Source: Akkermansia sp.
GTDB lineage: Bacteria; Verrucomicrobiota; Verrucomicrobiia; Verrucomicrobiales; Akkermansiaceae
Assembly (NCBI GenBank): GCA_017409465.1
Contig: JAFQSQ010000028.1
Coordinates: 1 to 64,000 of the forward strand
Direction of reading: 5' to 3'
DNA length: 64,000 nt
A model generated the notes under the pieces. That model was not told where the DNA came from, ran no database searches, and saw only the letters and a list, made by a program, of their open reading frames with translations. The first letter of the stretch is position 1; each line of letters starts with the position of its first letter. A program made the position numbers and the translations under genes. Positions 1 to 9,348 of the stretch are shown here, in pieces.

Positions 1-218
1 CATCTGCACAGTATAGCATAACAATGCTATAACAGCAAGAAAACTAGATTTTTACGATAATCCTTTCAGTGTAAATTCGGTGCAAATTTCAGATGCTCGA
101 ATCTCGAGAGCGTATGACACTACTCAAATGCGTTTGCCCTGAGTGTATTCCAAGATTGATTCTGAAATTTCTGCTTTTCGGAAGAAGCCCTGCTCATGCT
201 GATAAATGCGAGTCTGAT

Positions 219-506
219 GGACAAAGAACGATGGACGAAGAACCCGCCGCCGCGCCTGCGGAGCTTTGGCACAGCACATGGAAAGTCAGTCAAGCCACAT
301 CTGCCCCAAAGATTCGGCAAGAATATCCATCACACCCTAATAATTGAAACGTTTTGTCAACTATCCCCGGTGGGGGTATCATGCAGCCCATTCATTGGCG
401 AAAAGATGGTTTCAACTAACGCTAAGCGTTCTTCATCGTTCATCATGCGAGCAGAGCGAGCGGAATTCTGTACCTTGTCCATCGTCCTTTTGACTTCGTA
501 CTTCCC
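219..506 (+). repeat. Dispersed mosaic intergenic repeat, copy 1
   Basis: Two blocks recur elsewhere. The block near 219-285 contains CCTGCGGAGCTTTGGC and matches 36153-36215. The block at 444-506 contains CCTTGTCCATCGTCC and matches 36281-36340 directly and 30096-30130 in inverse orientation. The spacing between the blocks differs between copies, so this is a mosaic repeat, not one uniform element. No transposase is associated with it. Confidence 0.6.
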
Positions 507-596
507 GGCAAATTTCCATTTGGCGTATCGGCAGAGCAACATCCTTTAATTGCCGGAGCAATAATTCGTCAATTGTAAATCGTCATTCGTAAATCA

Positions 597-622
597 ACGT
601 GTCCCAAATCTTTGGGACACGT
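597..622. repeat. Perfect 12-bp-arm palindrome
   Basis: ACGTGTCCCAAA, then TC, then its exact reverse complement. A two-base loop makes it more likely a DNA-level palindrome (protein site) than a simple RNA hairpin, although an RNA could fold with a wider loop. It lies about 125 bp upstream of topB. There is no T-run after it, so it is a poor terminator. Confidence 0.6.
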
Positions 623-745
623 ATGCAGGCAAGCCCACTGACTTATTTTTTTCTTGACAAGAAGCGGATTTTTCTGCCACTAATAGAAACAGCGGAGCGC
701 CCACGGCGGAGCGCTCGATTGCATCCCTTTCCTCACGACGCATCC

Positions 746-3613
746 ATGTCCAGAACCCTCATCATCGCAGAGAAACCGAGTGTCGCCGGCGATCTTGCCC
801 GAGTACTCGGCAAGAAAACGGGTAAATTCAAGAAAGATGACAGCAGCGGAGGATTCAGCAACGACCAGCTGGTCATTACCTCAGCCGTGGGGCATCTGGT
901 CGAGCAGAAGAAACCGCAGACGGAAGATGGCAAAAGCCTGCCCTGGAAGATGGATTACCTGCCGGTCATGCCCAAGTCGATGGAGTTGGAACCCATCAGT
1001 AAATCCGCAGACAAGCTCAAGAAGGTACTCAAGCTGGCTCGCAGTAAGGATATCGTTGAAATCGTGAATGCATGCGATGCCGGGCGCGAGGGTGAACTTA
1101 TTTTCCGCAACATCATCCGCTATGGCAAGATTCGCAAACCCATCCGGCGACTGTGGATGCAGAGCATGACGGATGACTCCATCTTGGAGGCTTGGGAACA
1201 CCTGAAGACGGATGAGGAGATGCAGCACCTGGCCGATGCTGCCGTATGCCGCTCTGAGTCAGACTGGCTTGTCGGGCTCAACAGCACCCGCGCCCTCACC
1301 GTGCTGCAATCCGGCGTCGGCGGGTTCAATATCACCCCCACCGGGCGAGTCCAGACACCTACCCTGGCTCTGCTGGCCGCACGCCAGAAAGCCATATTGG
1401 CATTCACCCCGGAATCATACCACGAAGTGCGAGCCACCTTCACCACAGGAGGCGGCAGCTACGAGGGTCGCTGGTACAATCCGGCCTGGAAGAAAGATGA
1501 GAATGCCCCCCAGCGCACCAGAGAGCGCATCTGGGAACCGGAGACGGCCGCCGCCATCGCCGCCCGCTGCCAGGGACGACGGGGCGAGGTCAGGGAGACC
1601 CGCAAGCCGGTATCCATGCCGGCACCGCTGCTCTTCGACCTCACCTCCCTGCAGAAAGAGGCCAGCAACCGCTTCGGTTTCTCGGCGCGGCGCACCCTGC
1701 AGATTGCTCAGGAATGCTACGAAAAACACAAGGTGCTCACTTACCCGCGTACCGACTCCAAGTTCCTGCCAAATGATTACCTGAAGGTCGCCACGCGCAC
1801 CGTCGCCGCCATCGGGGAAAACCTGCCCGACTTTGCCGCATTCACGCAGGATATTCTGGAGCACCGTCGCATACGCCCCTCAAAACGCGTCTTTGACAGC
1901 AGCAAAGTCAGCGACCACTTTGCCATCATCCCTACCGGTAAATTTGTGAATCTCACCGGCGATGCCGCCAAAATCTTCACGCTGGTCGTCCAGCGCTTCC
2001 TCGGGGTCTTCATGCCCAATGCCGAGTTCGAGGACACAGAGCGCACCACCATCGTCCACACCCCCGAGGCTGAGGACCACTTCTACACCCACGGGCGAGT
2101 GCAGCTGGCAGCCGGGTGGCGAGCCCTGTACGGAACCGACAAACGCAAGAAAGACGAGCTCTGCCGCGTTGCGGCAGGAGAGAGTGTCAATGCGGAGCGC
2201 GTCGAGGCCATCGCAGAACAGACGAAGGCGCCGGCAGCCTATACGGAGGCCACCCTGCTCACCGCCATGGAGACCGCCGGCAAGCTGGTGGAGGATGAAG
2301 ACCTGGCAGACGCCATGAAAGAGCGCGGGCTGGGCACCCCTGCCACCCGCGCCGCCATCATCGAGGGGCTCATCACCCAGGAATACATCGCCCGCGAGGG
2401 CAAGGAGCTGATGGCCACACGCCGCGGCATGGATCTCATCGACCTGTTGGGCAAAATCGGCCTCAGCACCCTCTCCAGCCCTGAACTGACGGGAGAATGG
2501 GAATACCGCCTCAAGCAGATGGAGTCCGGCCACCTGGAGCGCGATGCCTTCATGCGCGAAATCCGCGCCTACACCACCGATATCGTGGAAGCCGTGCGTG
2601 ACTATATGCAGAACGGCAAGAATCCTGACCTCGAGCTCACTTGCCCCGCCTGCGGCAAGAGCGGCCTCAGCAGCCGGGTGGATGCCATCTCCTGCCGCGA
2701 ATGCAAGTTCCGCCTCCGCCGTGTGCACGCCGGGCTCAGCCTCAGCGACACACAGATATCCGAACTCATCGCCGACGGTAAATTACCCGTCATGGAAGGT
2801 TTCCGCTCCAAGTTCGGCAAGCCGTTCAAGGCAGGTCTGCAGCTGGTGGCTCCGGCCACGGAAAAAGGCTCGTGGAAGGTAGAGTTCTACTTCGAGAACG
2901 ACCGCCCGGTCGCCAAAGCCAACGAGGACGAAAGCGATGCCCCGGTGCCTGCCGGCCGAATCAGCGTCAAGGACCAGGGTGAGCTCGATGTATTCGAAAC
3001 CGCCAAACAGTGGACTATCCCCGACTTCGCACGTGGCAAGACCAAGGGCTTTTCCATGTCCAAGAACATCCTCGGCAAGACAATCGACCGCGAGCAGCTG
3101 GCGCGGGTACTCGCAGAGGGAAAGAGCGAGCTCATCTCAGGCTTCGTCTCCCAGCGCACCAATCGAGCCTTCGACGCCTATCTCGTGCTGGATAGCGCCA
3201 AGGGCAACGTCGGCTTCGAGTTCCCCCCCCGCGAACCCCGCAGCAAGCAGTCCAAGGCCAAGGCAGATGCCAAGTTCACCGCCGCCAGCGCCGCAGCGGA
3301 GGATCTGACAACAGCCCGTCGGCATGGGGTCATCAAGGTCAAGGGCAAGGGCGAGCATGAACTGCTGGAAACGGAGAATGCCTGGCACGTCGACGGGCTC
3401 GCCTATGGCAAGAATCGGAAACCGCTCGTCATCGCCAAGGTCATGTGCGGCATGGAACTGACCGCCGAGATAGTGGGCAAGCTGCTGACCAAGGGCAAGA
3501 CCGACCTCATCCAGGGCTTTGTCAGCCACAAGACCGGCAACAAATTCGATGCCTACCTCGTCTTCACCCCGGGCACCGGGCGTGTCAGCTACGAGTTCCC
3601 GCCGCGCAAGTAA
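746..3613 (+). CDS. topB: DNA topoisomerase III (type IA)
   Basis: This is a type IA topoisomerase that relaxes or decatenates DNA through single-strand passage. The 955-residue product starts MSRTLIIAEKPS, the usual TopB N-terminus, so I use the ATG at 746 and not the in-frame GTG at 599. The TOPRIM domain shows Glu9 and DAGREGE (about residues 111-117). The catalytic Tyr is Y333 in LTYPRTDSKF. A zinc-finger-like CPAC...CREC element lies near residue 633. The C-terminus carries two related topoisomerase C-terminal repeat units (roughly residues 735-830 and 860-950), each ending in a GFVS...AFDAYLV-like stretch. The next gene follows after 12 bp, suggesting co-transcription. The family assignment is firm. 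Confidence 0.95.
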   Translation: MSRTLIIAEKPSVAGDLARVLGKKTGKFKKDDSSGGFSNDQLVITSAVGHLVEQKKPQTEDGKSLPWKMDYLPVMPKSMELEPISKSADKLKKVLKLARSKDIVEIVNACDAGREGELIFRNIIRYGKIRKPIRRLWMQSMTDDSILEAWEHLKTDEEMQHLADAAVCRSESDWLVGLNSTRALTVLQSGVGGFNITPTGRVQTPTLALLAARQKAILAFTPESYHEVRATFTTGGGSYEGRWYNPAWKKDENAPQRTRERIWEPETAAAIAARCQGRRGEVRETRKPVSMPAPLLFDLTSLQKEASNRFGFSARRTLQIAQECYEKHKVLTYPRTDSKFLPNDYLKVATRTVAAIGENLPDFAAFTQDILEHRRIRPSKRVFDSSKVSDHFAIIPTGKFVNLTGDAAKIFTLVVQRFLGVFMPNAEFEDTERTTIVHTPEAEDHFYTHGRVQLAAGWRALYGTDKRKKDELCRVAAGESVNAERVEAIAEQTKAPAAYTEATLLTAMETAGKLVEDEDLADAMKERGLGTPATRAAIIEGLITQEYIAREGKELMATRRGMDLIDLLGKIGLSTLSSPELTGEWEYRLKQMESGHLERDAFMREIRAYTTDIVEAVRDYMQNGKNPDLELTCPACGKSGLSSRVDAISCRECKFRLRRVHAGLSLSDTQISELIADGKLPVMEGFRSKFGKPFKAGLQLVAPATEKGSWKVEFYFENDRPVAKANEDESDAPVPAGRISVKDQGELDVFETAKQWTIPDFARGKTKGFSMSKNILGKTIDREQLARVLAEGKSELISGFVSQRTNRAFDAYLVLDSAKGNVGFEFPPREPRSKQSKAKADAKFTAASAAAEDLTTARRHGVIKVKGKGEHELLETENAWHVDGLAYGKNRKPLVIAKVMCGMELTAEIVGKLLTKGKTDLIQGFVSHKTGNKFDAYLVFTPGTGRVSYEFPPRK

Positions 3614-3625
3614 CCCGGATATCTC

Positions 3626-4627
3626 ATGGACCGCCTCCGCGAACGCCTGCATCGTTTCCTGGCTAATCGGGATCGCTTCACCACCGGGATTCTGCTCAGC
3701 GTCGTGCTGGGGCTGGTGTGTCCGTGCAGCGGCGTAGCAGCCACAGTCTTCGACTGGCTCACCAATGCAGCCATCATCCTGCTCTTCTATCTGTATGGGG
3801 TCAAGTTATCGCGCAAATCCGTGATAGAGGGTATCCTCAACTGGCGGCTGCAGGCTCTGGTGTTTTTCTTCACCTTCATCTTTTTCCCGGTAGTGACCCC
3901 GCTGCTGCGGCCGCTAGTGGAGCCACTCACCGGGGCGGCGCTGTTCATGGGGCTGGTGTATGTAGCCTGCCTGCCCTCCACCGTGCAGAGCAGCATCGCC
4001 TTCACCTCCGTGGCAGGGGGCAACGTACCCGCCGCCGTCTGCTCGGCCTCCGTCTCCAGCCTGCTGGGGGTATTCCTGACCCCGCTTCTGGTCGGGCTCC
4101 TCTTTTCCACAGGCACCTCCCACGTAGAAGTCGGCACTGACACGATTCTCAAAATCTGCTATCAGATTCTGCTGCCATTCATGCTGGGGCAGATGAGCCA
4201 GCGCTGGCTGCAGAGCTTCGTGCGCAACAGAAAGGAACTCATCCGCTGGAATGACCAGGGCACCATCTGGCTCGTGGTCTATACCTCCTTCTCCGGGGCC
4301 ACCGTGGCAGGCTACTGGCAACAGCTCGACGCCCTGCACCTGGGGGGGCTGGTCGTTGCCAGTCTGCTGCTGCTCGTGCTGGCTCAGTTCTGCGCCTATG
4401 GGCTCTGCCGTCTGTTCCGTTTCAATCGGGAAGACCGCATTGCCATCATCTTCTGCGGCTCCAAGAAAAGCCTGGCCGTAGGAGCCCCCATGATGCTGGC
4501 CATCTTCGGCGCTCTGGACAACAACCTGCTGCTGCCGCTCATGGTCTTCCACCAGGTGCAGCTCATGGTCTGCGCCTGGCTCGCCCGCCGCTGGCAGCAG
4601 CCGGAGGCCGATTCCGGCGGCTACTGA
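3626..4627 (+). CDS. YfeH-like bile acid:sodium symporter family protein
   Basis: A 333-residue integral membrane protein with about nine or ten hydrophobic segments. It resembles the SBF-like CPA transporter family (E. coli YfeH), which belongs to the bile acid:sodium symporter superfamily. The first helix follows a short charged N-terminus (MDRLRERLHRF), and a stretch rich in small polar residues (PSTVQSSIAFTSVAGGN, about residues 113-129) matches the conserved crossover region of this fold. It sits 12 bp after topB and 27 bp before another membrane protein gene, so it is probably in the same transcript. Substrate unknown: the family name should not be read as proof of bile acid transport. 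Confidence 0.8.
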   Translation: MDRLRERLHRFLANRDRFTTGILLSVVLGLVCPCSGVAATVFDWLTNAAIILLFYLYGVKLSRKSVIEGILNWRLQALVFFFTFIFFPVVTPLLRPLVEPLTGAALFMGLVYVACLPSTVQSSIAFTSVAGGNVPAAVCSASVSSLLGVFLTPLLVGLLFSTGTSHVEVGTDTILKICYQILLPFMLGQMSQRWLQSFVRNRKELIRWNDQGTIWLVVYTSFSGATVAGYWQQLDALHLGGLVVASLLLLVLAQFCAYGLCRLFRFNREDRIAIIFCGSKKSLAVGAPMMLAIFGALDNNLLLPLMVFHQVQLMVCAWLARRWQQPEADSGGY

Positions 4628-4654
4628 TATCACCTCCTTCCTTTCGCTCTCTCC

Positions 4655-5344
4655 ATGGATTCCACCCTCCCCTTCACACGGTGGTCAGACTCCCACCTCT
4701 GGGTGCTCGCCCTCGTCATCATCACCTCCGCGCTCACCATCTGCGCCGCACGTCGCATGGACACCGCCGGGCGACAGCGCCTCTGCCGGGCTCTGGCACT
4801 GGTGCTGGCCGGCACCTTCATCGCCGAGCACATCGGTAACGCCTGCATCATGCCATACGGGGAATGGATACAGAACCTGCCGCTGCACTTCTGCTCTGCC
4901 ATGGCACCCGTGGCCTTCATCGCCCTGTGGTGGCGTAAGCGCTGGGCCTGCGCCATGGTCTACTTCGGCGTGCTGGCCGCCAGCATCCAGGCCCTCATCA
5001 CCCCCACCCTGCAAGTCGATTTCCCGAACATCCGCTTCATCACCTTCTTCTGGTCGCACAGCATGCTGGCACTCGCCGCCCTGCTCATCCCCCTGGTGCT
5101 GGGGTGGCGCGCACGCCTCAAGGACACCTGGCGCACCGTACTCTTTGCCGACCTCTACCTGCTCTGCGTCATCCCCATCAACCACCTGCTGGGCACCAAC
5201 TACGGCTTCACCCAATACAGCCCGGTGCAAGGTTGCCTGCTGGACTACCTGGGCAGCGCCCCCTGGTACTACCTCTGGCTCCAGCTCCCCGCCCTCGGGC
5301 TTTTCTGCCTCATGCGCCTCCCCGTGCGGGAGAAGCGGGGGTGA
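4655..5344 (+). CDS. TIGR02206/YwaF-like membrane protein
   Basis: A 229-residue protein with about six or seven membrane helices. It contains LPLHFCS and a later SHSM stretch, both typical of the YwaF/TIGR02206 family of membrane proteins. The family's biochemical role is unknown. It is the third gene in a tight plus-strand series after topB and the symporter. A GC-rich segment and then an AT-rich promoter region for the next gene follow its stop codon, so the operon probably ends here. Confidence 0.7.
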   Translation: MDSTLPFTRWSDSHLWVLALVIITSALTICAARRMDTAGRQRLCRALALVLAGTFIAEHIGNACIMPYGEWIQNLPLHFCSAMAPVAFIALWWRKRWACAMVYFGVLAASIQALITPTLQVDFPNIRFITFFWSHSMLALAALLIPLVLGWRARLKDTWRTVLFADLYLLCVIPINHLLGTNYGFTQYSPVQGCLLDYLGSAPWYYLWLQLPALGLFCLMRLPVREKRG

Positions 5345-5411
5345 GTGGCTTCGGCGCACCGATTTTACCGCGTTATTTTTGCCTTTTTTGCGGAAAAGAA
5401 ATCTTTTTAAC

Positions 5412-5439
5412 TTTACATTCAGTTTCAAAGGCGTAACAT
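5412..5439 (+). promoter_or_regulatory. Sigma70-type promoter, leaderless start
   Basis: TTTACA, a 16-bp spacer, then TAACAT. The -10 hexamer ends six bases before the ATG at 5446, so transcription would begin at or within a base or two of the start codon. The same spacing occurs at 38674-38679 (fucO). Confidence 0.5.
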
Positions 5440-5445
5440 ATACTC

Positions 5446-7950
5446 ATGGCAAAAACTCCACTTGCAAATGCACGTATCGGGGGAACCTCGTGCCCCCGGC
5501 GTCACAGTTCCGGCACCGGCGGTAGCACCGTTGTGGTGGCTCTCTTGGCATTGGCTGCTCTGGGTGTAGGCGGCTACTACATGTTCGACCAACCGGAAAA
5601 GGCGCCCAAGTCTAAGGTTGTCAAAAAAGTAAAGAAGAAAAACAAGGCAAAGGAGAACGCTCCGGCTCTTGCCGCCCGGACGCCCGAGGCCACGCCGGAG
5701 GCAGTCGCGACGTCTCCGCAGAAAACCATCACCGAACAATTTGCCGGGCCGGTGGCTGTACCGCAATCCGCACCGCTGCCGACTATCGAGGTAGCTGCGC
5801 GTAAAACGCCGCCCCCGCCCACTCGCTACGATCGCGCCCCCAAGGCGGTCAGCTATCTGCCCGGGGCCATTGCCGCAAAACTGGACAGCGGCGACTATCA
5901 GGCCGTATATGATGCTCTGGTGCAATCCCTCAAGGGAAAGAGCCCCGACATCGGGAACGATGAATACATGCACTGTGCTATGCTCACCGAGCTCATCCGC
6001 TGCTCCGGGGTGGAGGTCATGACCGAGCTGGCCAAAGACAAAAAGAAAGCCAAGTTCCTGGAAGCGTTCTGCAAGGATTCCGGCTGGCTGGAGCTCTATC
6101 TTGGCGGCGGCCTGGTTCCCTACCAGACTCCGGTGGGGCTGGATGTGCTCTACCGCATCTGGAAAGAGGAAGACGGCAAGGTGAGCAACAAGGCACTGGC
6201 CGTGGCGCTGGCCTCCCTGTGGGGCGGCGGAGAAACCTCCCCTGAGCAGCCGCTCACGAAAATGAACCCCACCCGGTTCAACCCGGTATGGCGCTACAAG
6301 TTCTTCCTCAAACAGGAAAAGGAAAACAAACTGCACCCCAATTATCCCAAACTCCGCCCCTGGGAGCTGCGCTTTGTGGTCGGCATCGCCGGGCAGGACT
6401 GGGATGACAAATCATTCGAATGGGCTGCGGAGAACATCAATATGCCCTGGGACCAGTACCACTCAGCCTGCTGGGCTGCGGTCTATACCGACCCCTCCCG
6501 ATTCGGCGACTCTGTACAAGGCGGCGCCTACAACATGCCCTACAGCGTCATGAGTGATGCGGAAACCACCCACCGCAACGGCGGTGTCTGCGGTGCACTC
6601 TCGCATCTGGGATGCTTTGCCGCCATGGCGCACGGCATCCCCGCCACCACGGTGGGACAGCCCGGGCACTGCGCCTACGGCTACCGTTTGGAGCGCGGAA
6701 AATGGGTAGGCGGTTTCGGCGGCCCGGACGGCGGCATGCACAACCAGATATTCGGACACAGGGCTCCCACGTCCTACACGCTCATGGAAACCGTATTCGG
6801 CGATGACAAGGCCGTGGCCGCAGCCTACCGCAAGAGCTACGCGGCTCGGGCGCTGGAAGCCGCCGGTGATTCTGCCGGTGCCATCGGTATGTGGAAATCC
6901 GCCCTGAAAGACAGCCCGCTGCACCCCTTCTTCCGCAAAGAACTGCACCGTCTCATGAAAGAGGCCGGCACCTCTGCTGACAGCTGGCACGAGTACCTCA
7001 TGGCCACCATCCCGCTCTATGTGGAAAATGGTTTTGCCGCCGTGGATATGACCGCTGACCTGGAGCAGGAAATTGCAGCCTTGAGCGACGCGCAGAAGAT
7101 TGATATCTACTCCGCCATGCACACCATGATTGCCGGTTCCAAATCCTCTTGGGCAGTCAAGTGTACGGATGTCATCAAGAATCAATCTGCCACCCTCTCG
7201 GAAGACATGCAGGAAACCTACCTCACCCGAGTCTTCAGCATCCACATGCACACCGGGGACGGCACCGTCTTCGGCCAGGTGCTGGAATGGGCGGTGGCAG
7301 AATTCTGCGGCGGAGAAAGAGAAGCCATCTTCAGTCGGGCTTTTGCCACAGCTGCGGCAGCAGCTCCTGCCCCTGACAGCCGCGATGCGGATGCAGAAAA
7401 AGCCAAGCGCATGATGGCGGCGTACAATAAGGCCATCGTCGCCGCTGAGCAATCCCGCTCTGCTGCCGCGTTCCAATCCCTCATTCAGGCAGCCAAAAAG
7501 AGCGGCGCTCCCTCGACCACCCCCATACAGCTGAACTCTCTGGCGGCGATGCAGGGGAAAGCAGCCAAGGCGGCTCTGTTCCGCATCTCTACCAGTTCGC
7601 AGTGGGACACCCCCACCACGCATCTGGATATCACCACGCCCGATGGCGGCAAATGCCACACCAACAAGGAAGAAAAGCCTCACTTCATCATAGAGCTTCC
7701 CAATGCCTCCACCGTTACAGGGTGCATTGTCCGCAAGACGGACGGCAATGAGGGTCGCATGAAGAAAGCCACGGTCTACACCAGCTCCGACGGTGCGACC
7801 TGGATGCCCAAGGAAAGCACGAACGACATGCCGAAGGAATGGGCGGTCAACTTCCCCGCCGGCACCTCTGCCAAATGGGTGAAGGTGGAGTTCGAGAACC
7901 CATCACCGGAGTTCGCCCACATCTCTCACTTCGTCGTATTCACCCGCTAA
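5446..7950 (+). CDS. Membrane-anchored transglutaminase-like protein with a C-terminal discoidin-like domain
   Basis: An 834-residue protein. Residues about 27-47 form one transmembrane helix, followed by a Lys-rich and then Ala/Pro/Thr-rich linker (50-125), so most of the protein should face the periplasm. The central part contains NGGVCGALSHLG (Cys382) and GQPGHCAYGY (His408), the Cys and His spacing of transglutaminase-like papain-fold domains. These can be proteases, amidases or cross-linkers. The last 130 residues (IELPNASTVTGC...YTSSDGATW...WVKVEF) look like an F5/8 type C (discoidin) sugar- or surface-binding domain. The gene after it encodes another secreted protein 18 bp downstream. 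Substrate unknown. Cell-wall or glycoprotein processing is an inference. Confidence 0.7.
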   Translation: MAKTPLANARIGGTSCPRRHSSGTGGSTVVVALLALAALGVGGYYMFDQPEKAPKSKVVKKVKKKNKAKENAPALAARTPEATPEAVATSPQKTITEQFAGPVAVPQSAPLPTIEVAARKTPPPPTRYDRAPKAVSYLPGAIAAKLDSGDYQAVYDALVQSLKGKSPDIGNDEYMHCAMLTELIRCSGVEVMTELAKDKKKAKFLEAFCKDSGWLELYLGGGLVPYQTPVGLDVLYRIWKEEDGKVSNKALAVALASLWGGGETSPEQPLTKMNPTRFNPVWRYKFFLKQEKENKLHPNYPKLRPWELRFVVGIAGQDWDDKSFEWAAENINMPWDQYHSACWAAVYTDPSRFGDSVQGGAYNMPYSVMSDAETTHRNGGVCGALSHLGCFAAMAHGIPATTVGQPGHCAYGYRLERGKWVGGFGGPDGGMHNQIFGHRAPTSYTLMETVFGDDKAVAAAYRKSYAARALEAAGDSAGAIGMWKSALKDSPLHPFFRKELHRLMKEAGTSADSWHEYLMATIPLYVENGFAAVDMTADLEQEIAALSDAQKIDIYSAMHTMIAGSKSSWAVKCTDVIKNQSATLSEDMQETYLTRVFSIHMHTGDGTVFGQVLEWAVAEFCGGEREAIFSRAFATAAAAAPAPDSRDADAEKAKRMMAAYNKAIVAAEQSRSAAAFQSLIQAAKKSGAPSTTPIQLNSLAAMQGKAAKAALFRISTSSQWDTPTTHLDITTPDGGKCHTNKEEKPHFIIELPNASTVTGCIVRKTDGNEGRMKKATVYTSSDGATWMPKESTNDMPKEWAVNFPAGTSAKWVKVEFENPSPEFAHISHFVVFTR

Positions 7951-7968
7951 CCCTCACCTGAGATGACT

Positions 7969-9240
7969 ATGAAAAAAAGCCTCTTTACACTACTCCTGCT
8001 CCTGAGCTGCTGCGCGTGGTCTGACGCAGCCAACACCTGCACCCTGCCCGATGTTCCCACGGCTCGCGAACAGGCAAAACAGCAGAACAAACCCATCATC
8101 ATCCTGCGCCACGGTTCCGACTGGCTGCACGATGATGCCGCCATCTGCCGCAAATGGCAGAAAATCATCGACTCTCCCGAACTGGCCGGCAAAGCCGTCT
8201 ACGGGCAGTTCGATGACACCACCGGGCAGGAAAACGGTGATATCCGCAAAAAAATACTCCCGGTAGAGTGCTTCAACATGCCGGAAGTCGTGGTCATGGC
8301 GGCAGACGGCACGCTCATGGCCGTACTCCCCACCAAAATGGTGCGCGGCAAAGAAGCCGGTATCATCAAGGTGCTCTCCAAAATGCTCGACATCCACCCG
8401 GAGTTCAGCCAACTGGCAGAAAAGGCCAACAAGACAGAGGGCATAGAAGGCGCTAAAGCAGCTGGTGAAGCTCTCGACCTGCTCTACCAGCGGGATGCCG
8501 TCCGCTGCGGTGCTCTCCACAACGTCATCAACAAAAAAGACCCGGAGGACACCACCGGCTACCGCTCCCAGTACTGTTGGGAACACATGGGCATGTACAG
8601 ACAAATCAGCAACATACTCAAGGGCGGCCCGGAAGGGCAGCTCAAAGGCGCTGACCGCAAGTTTGACGATGCCATCAAGTACGTGCAAAAAGTCCTCAGC
8701 AACAAACGGCTGAAAGGCGAGCGCCGCCAGCAGTGGCTCTGTGGCCTGGCCTACATCTACCGCGAGCGCAACGGCTCCACCAAGAGCGATGACTGGAAAC
8801 CCTGTCTGGACGCTCTCAAGGAGGCCGTGGAAATCAATCCCGACAACGAAATCGGAATCGGTGCCGCCAAGTACCACAAATTCCTCGACCGCGACGCATA
8901 CTACGTCATCAAAAATGACTTCTATGATTCCGGCGATCAGGTTGTCGGCTACGACAAGGAATGGCGCATCGATGTCTCACACCACATCAAAGGGCCGGGC
9001 ACCTACACCTTCTATCTGGAAAAAACCAAAACCGGACGCATGGACACCAAGGATTTCCGCATCTATGTGAACGGTAAGCTGGCAGACAAATCTGACGATC
9101 CGGCAAAGGTAACAGACCGGGTGGATTTTGACCTCAACTCCCTGCCCCCCGGCAAGCCCAAGGTAGAAGTCCGACTCCTCTCCCGCTGCTACGATGGCTG
9201 GTACGCCAGTGCCGGTTTTATCCGCATGGAAAAGAAATAG
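7969..9240 (+). CDS. Secreted protein with a thioredoxin-like N-terminal domain
   Basis: About 423 residues starting MKKSLFTLLLLLSCCAWSDA, a clear signal peptide. An ATG two codons upstream (7963) is the alternative start. Residues about 25-140 (KPIIILRHGSDW...MPEVVVMAADGTLM) resemble a thioredoxin fold with the usual 'P-E-V-V-V' strand, but I see no CxxC redox motif, so disulfide chemistry is unlikely. The middle is helical, and the C-terminal 110 residues look like a beta-rich binding module (GTYTFYLEKTKTG...VNGKLAD). It follows the transglutaminase-like gene by 18 bp and shares its direction, so they are probably expressed together. Function unknown. Confidence 0.6.
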   Translation: MKKSLFTLLLLLSCCAWSDAANTCTLPDVPTAREQAKQQNKPIIILRHGSDWLHDDAAICRKWQKIIDSPELAGKAVYGQFDDTTGQENGDIRKKILPVECFNMPEVVVMAADGTLMAVLPTKMVRGKEAGIIKVLSKMLDIHPEFSQLAEKANKTEGIEGAKAAGEALDLLYQRDAVRCGALHNVINKKDPEDTTGYRSQYCWEHMGMYRQISNILKGGPEGQLKGADRKFDDAIKYVQKVLSNKRLKGERRQQWLCGLAYIYRERNGSTKSDDWKPCLDALKEAVEINPDNEIGIGAAKYHKFLDRDAYYVIKNDFYDSGDQVVGYDKEWRIDVSHHIKGPGTYTFYLEKTKTGRMDTKDFRIYVNGKLADKSDDPAKVTDRVDFDLNSLPPGKPKVEVRLLSRCYDGWYASAGFIRMEKK

Positions 9241-9260
9241 TGAAATTCCCCCCCCTCTCC

Positions 9261-9285
9261 ACGAGCCCCGCAAGGGGCTCGTTCT
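9261..9285 (+). terminator. Hairpin terminator after the secreted-protein gene
   Basis: ACGAGCCCC, a GCAA loop, then GGGGCTCGT followed by TTCT. It lies 20 bp past the stop at 9240 and closes the plus-strand block. The T-run is short. Confidence 0.55.
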
Positions 9286-9306
9286 ACATAGCCGCGCAGC
9301 GGCTTC

Positions 9307-9348
9307 CGCACACGCTCTGCGCGTTCATTACTCCGCGCAGAGCGTGCC
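9307..9348 (-). terminator. Inverted repeat at the kinase 3' end
   Basis: CACGCTCTGCGCG pairs with CGCGCAGAGCGTG across an AT-rich loop that contains the kinase stop codon. It may serve as a transcript-end hairpin for the minus-strand kinase gene. No T-run is evident, so termination is not certain. Confidence 0.35.

Larger units (their letters stand above)
1..745. other. Intergenic mosaic without a convincing gene
   Basis: I see no coding sequence here. The short open frames overlap one another and lack family features. The stretch contains an inverted repeat near 12-33 (TATAGCA/TGCTATA), segments of an intergenic repeat family shared with 30096-30130 and 36153-36340, a partial copy of the repeat at 11121-11357 (residual matches near 380-400 and 560-596), and a perfect palindrome at 597-622. 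It looks like an accumulation site for intergenic repeats upstream of topB. Confidence 0.6.

Noticed and set aside
1880-2728. A 282-codon minus-strand frame opposite topB
   Set aside because: Shadow of the topoisomerase coding strand with biased composition.
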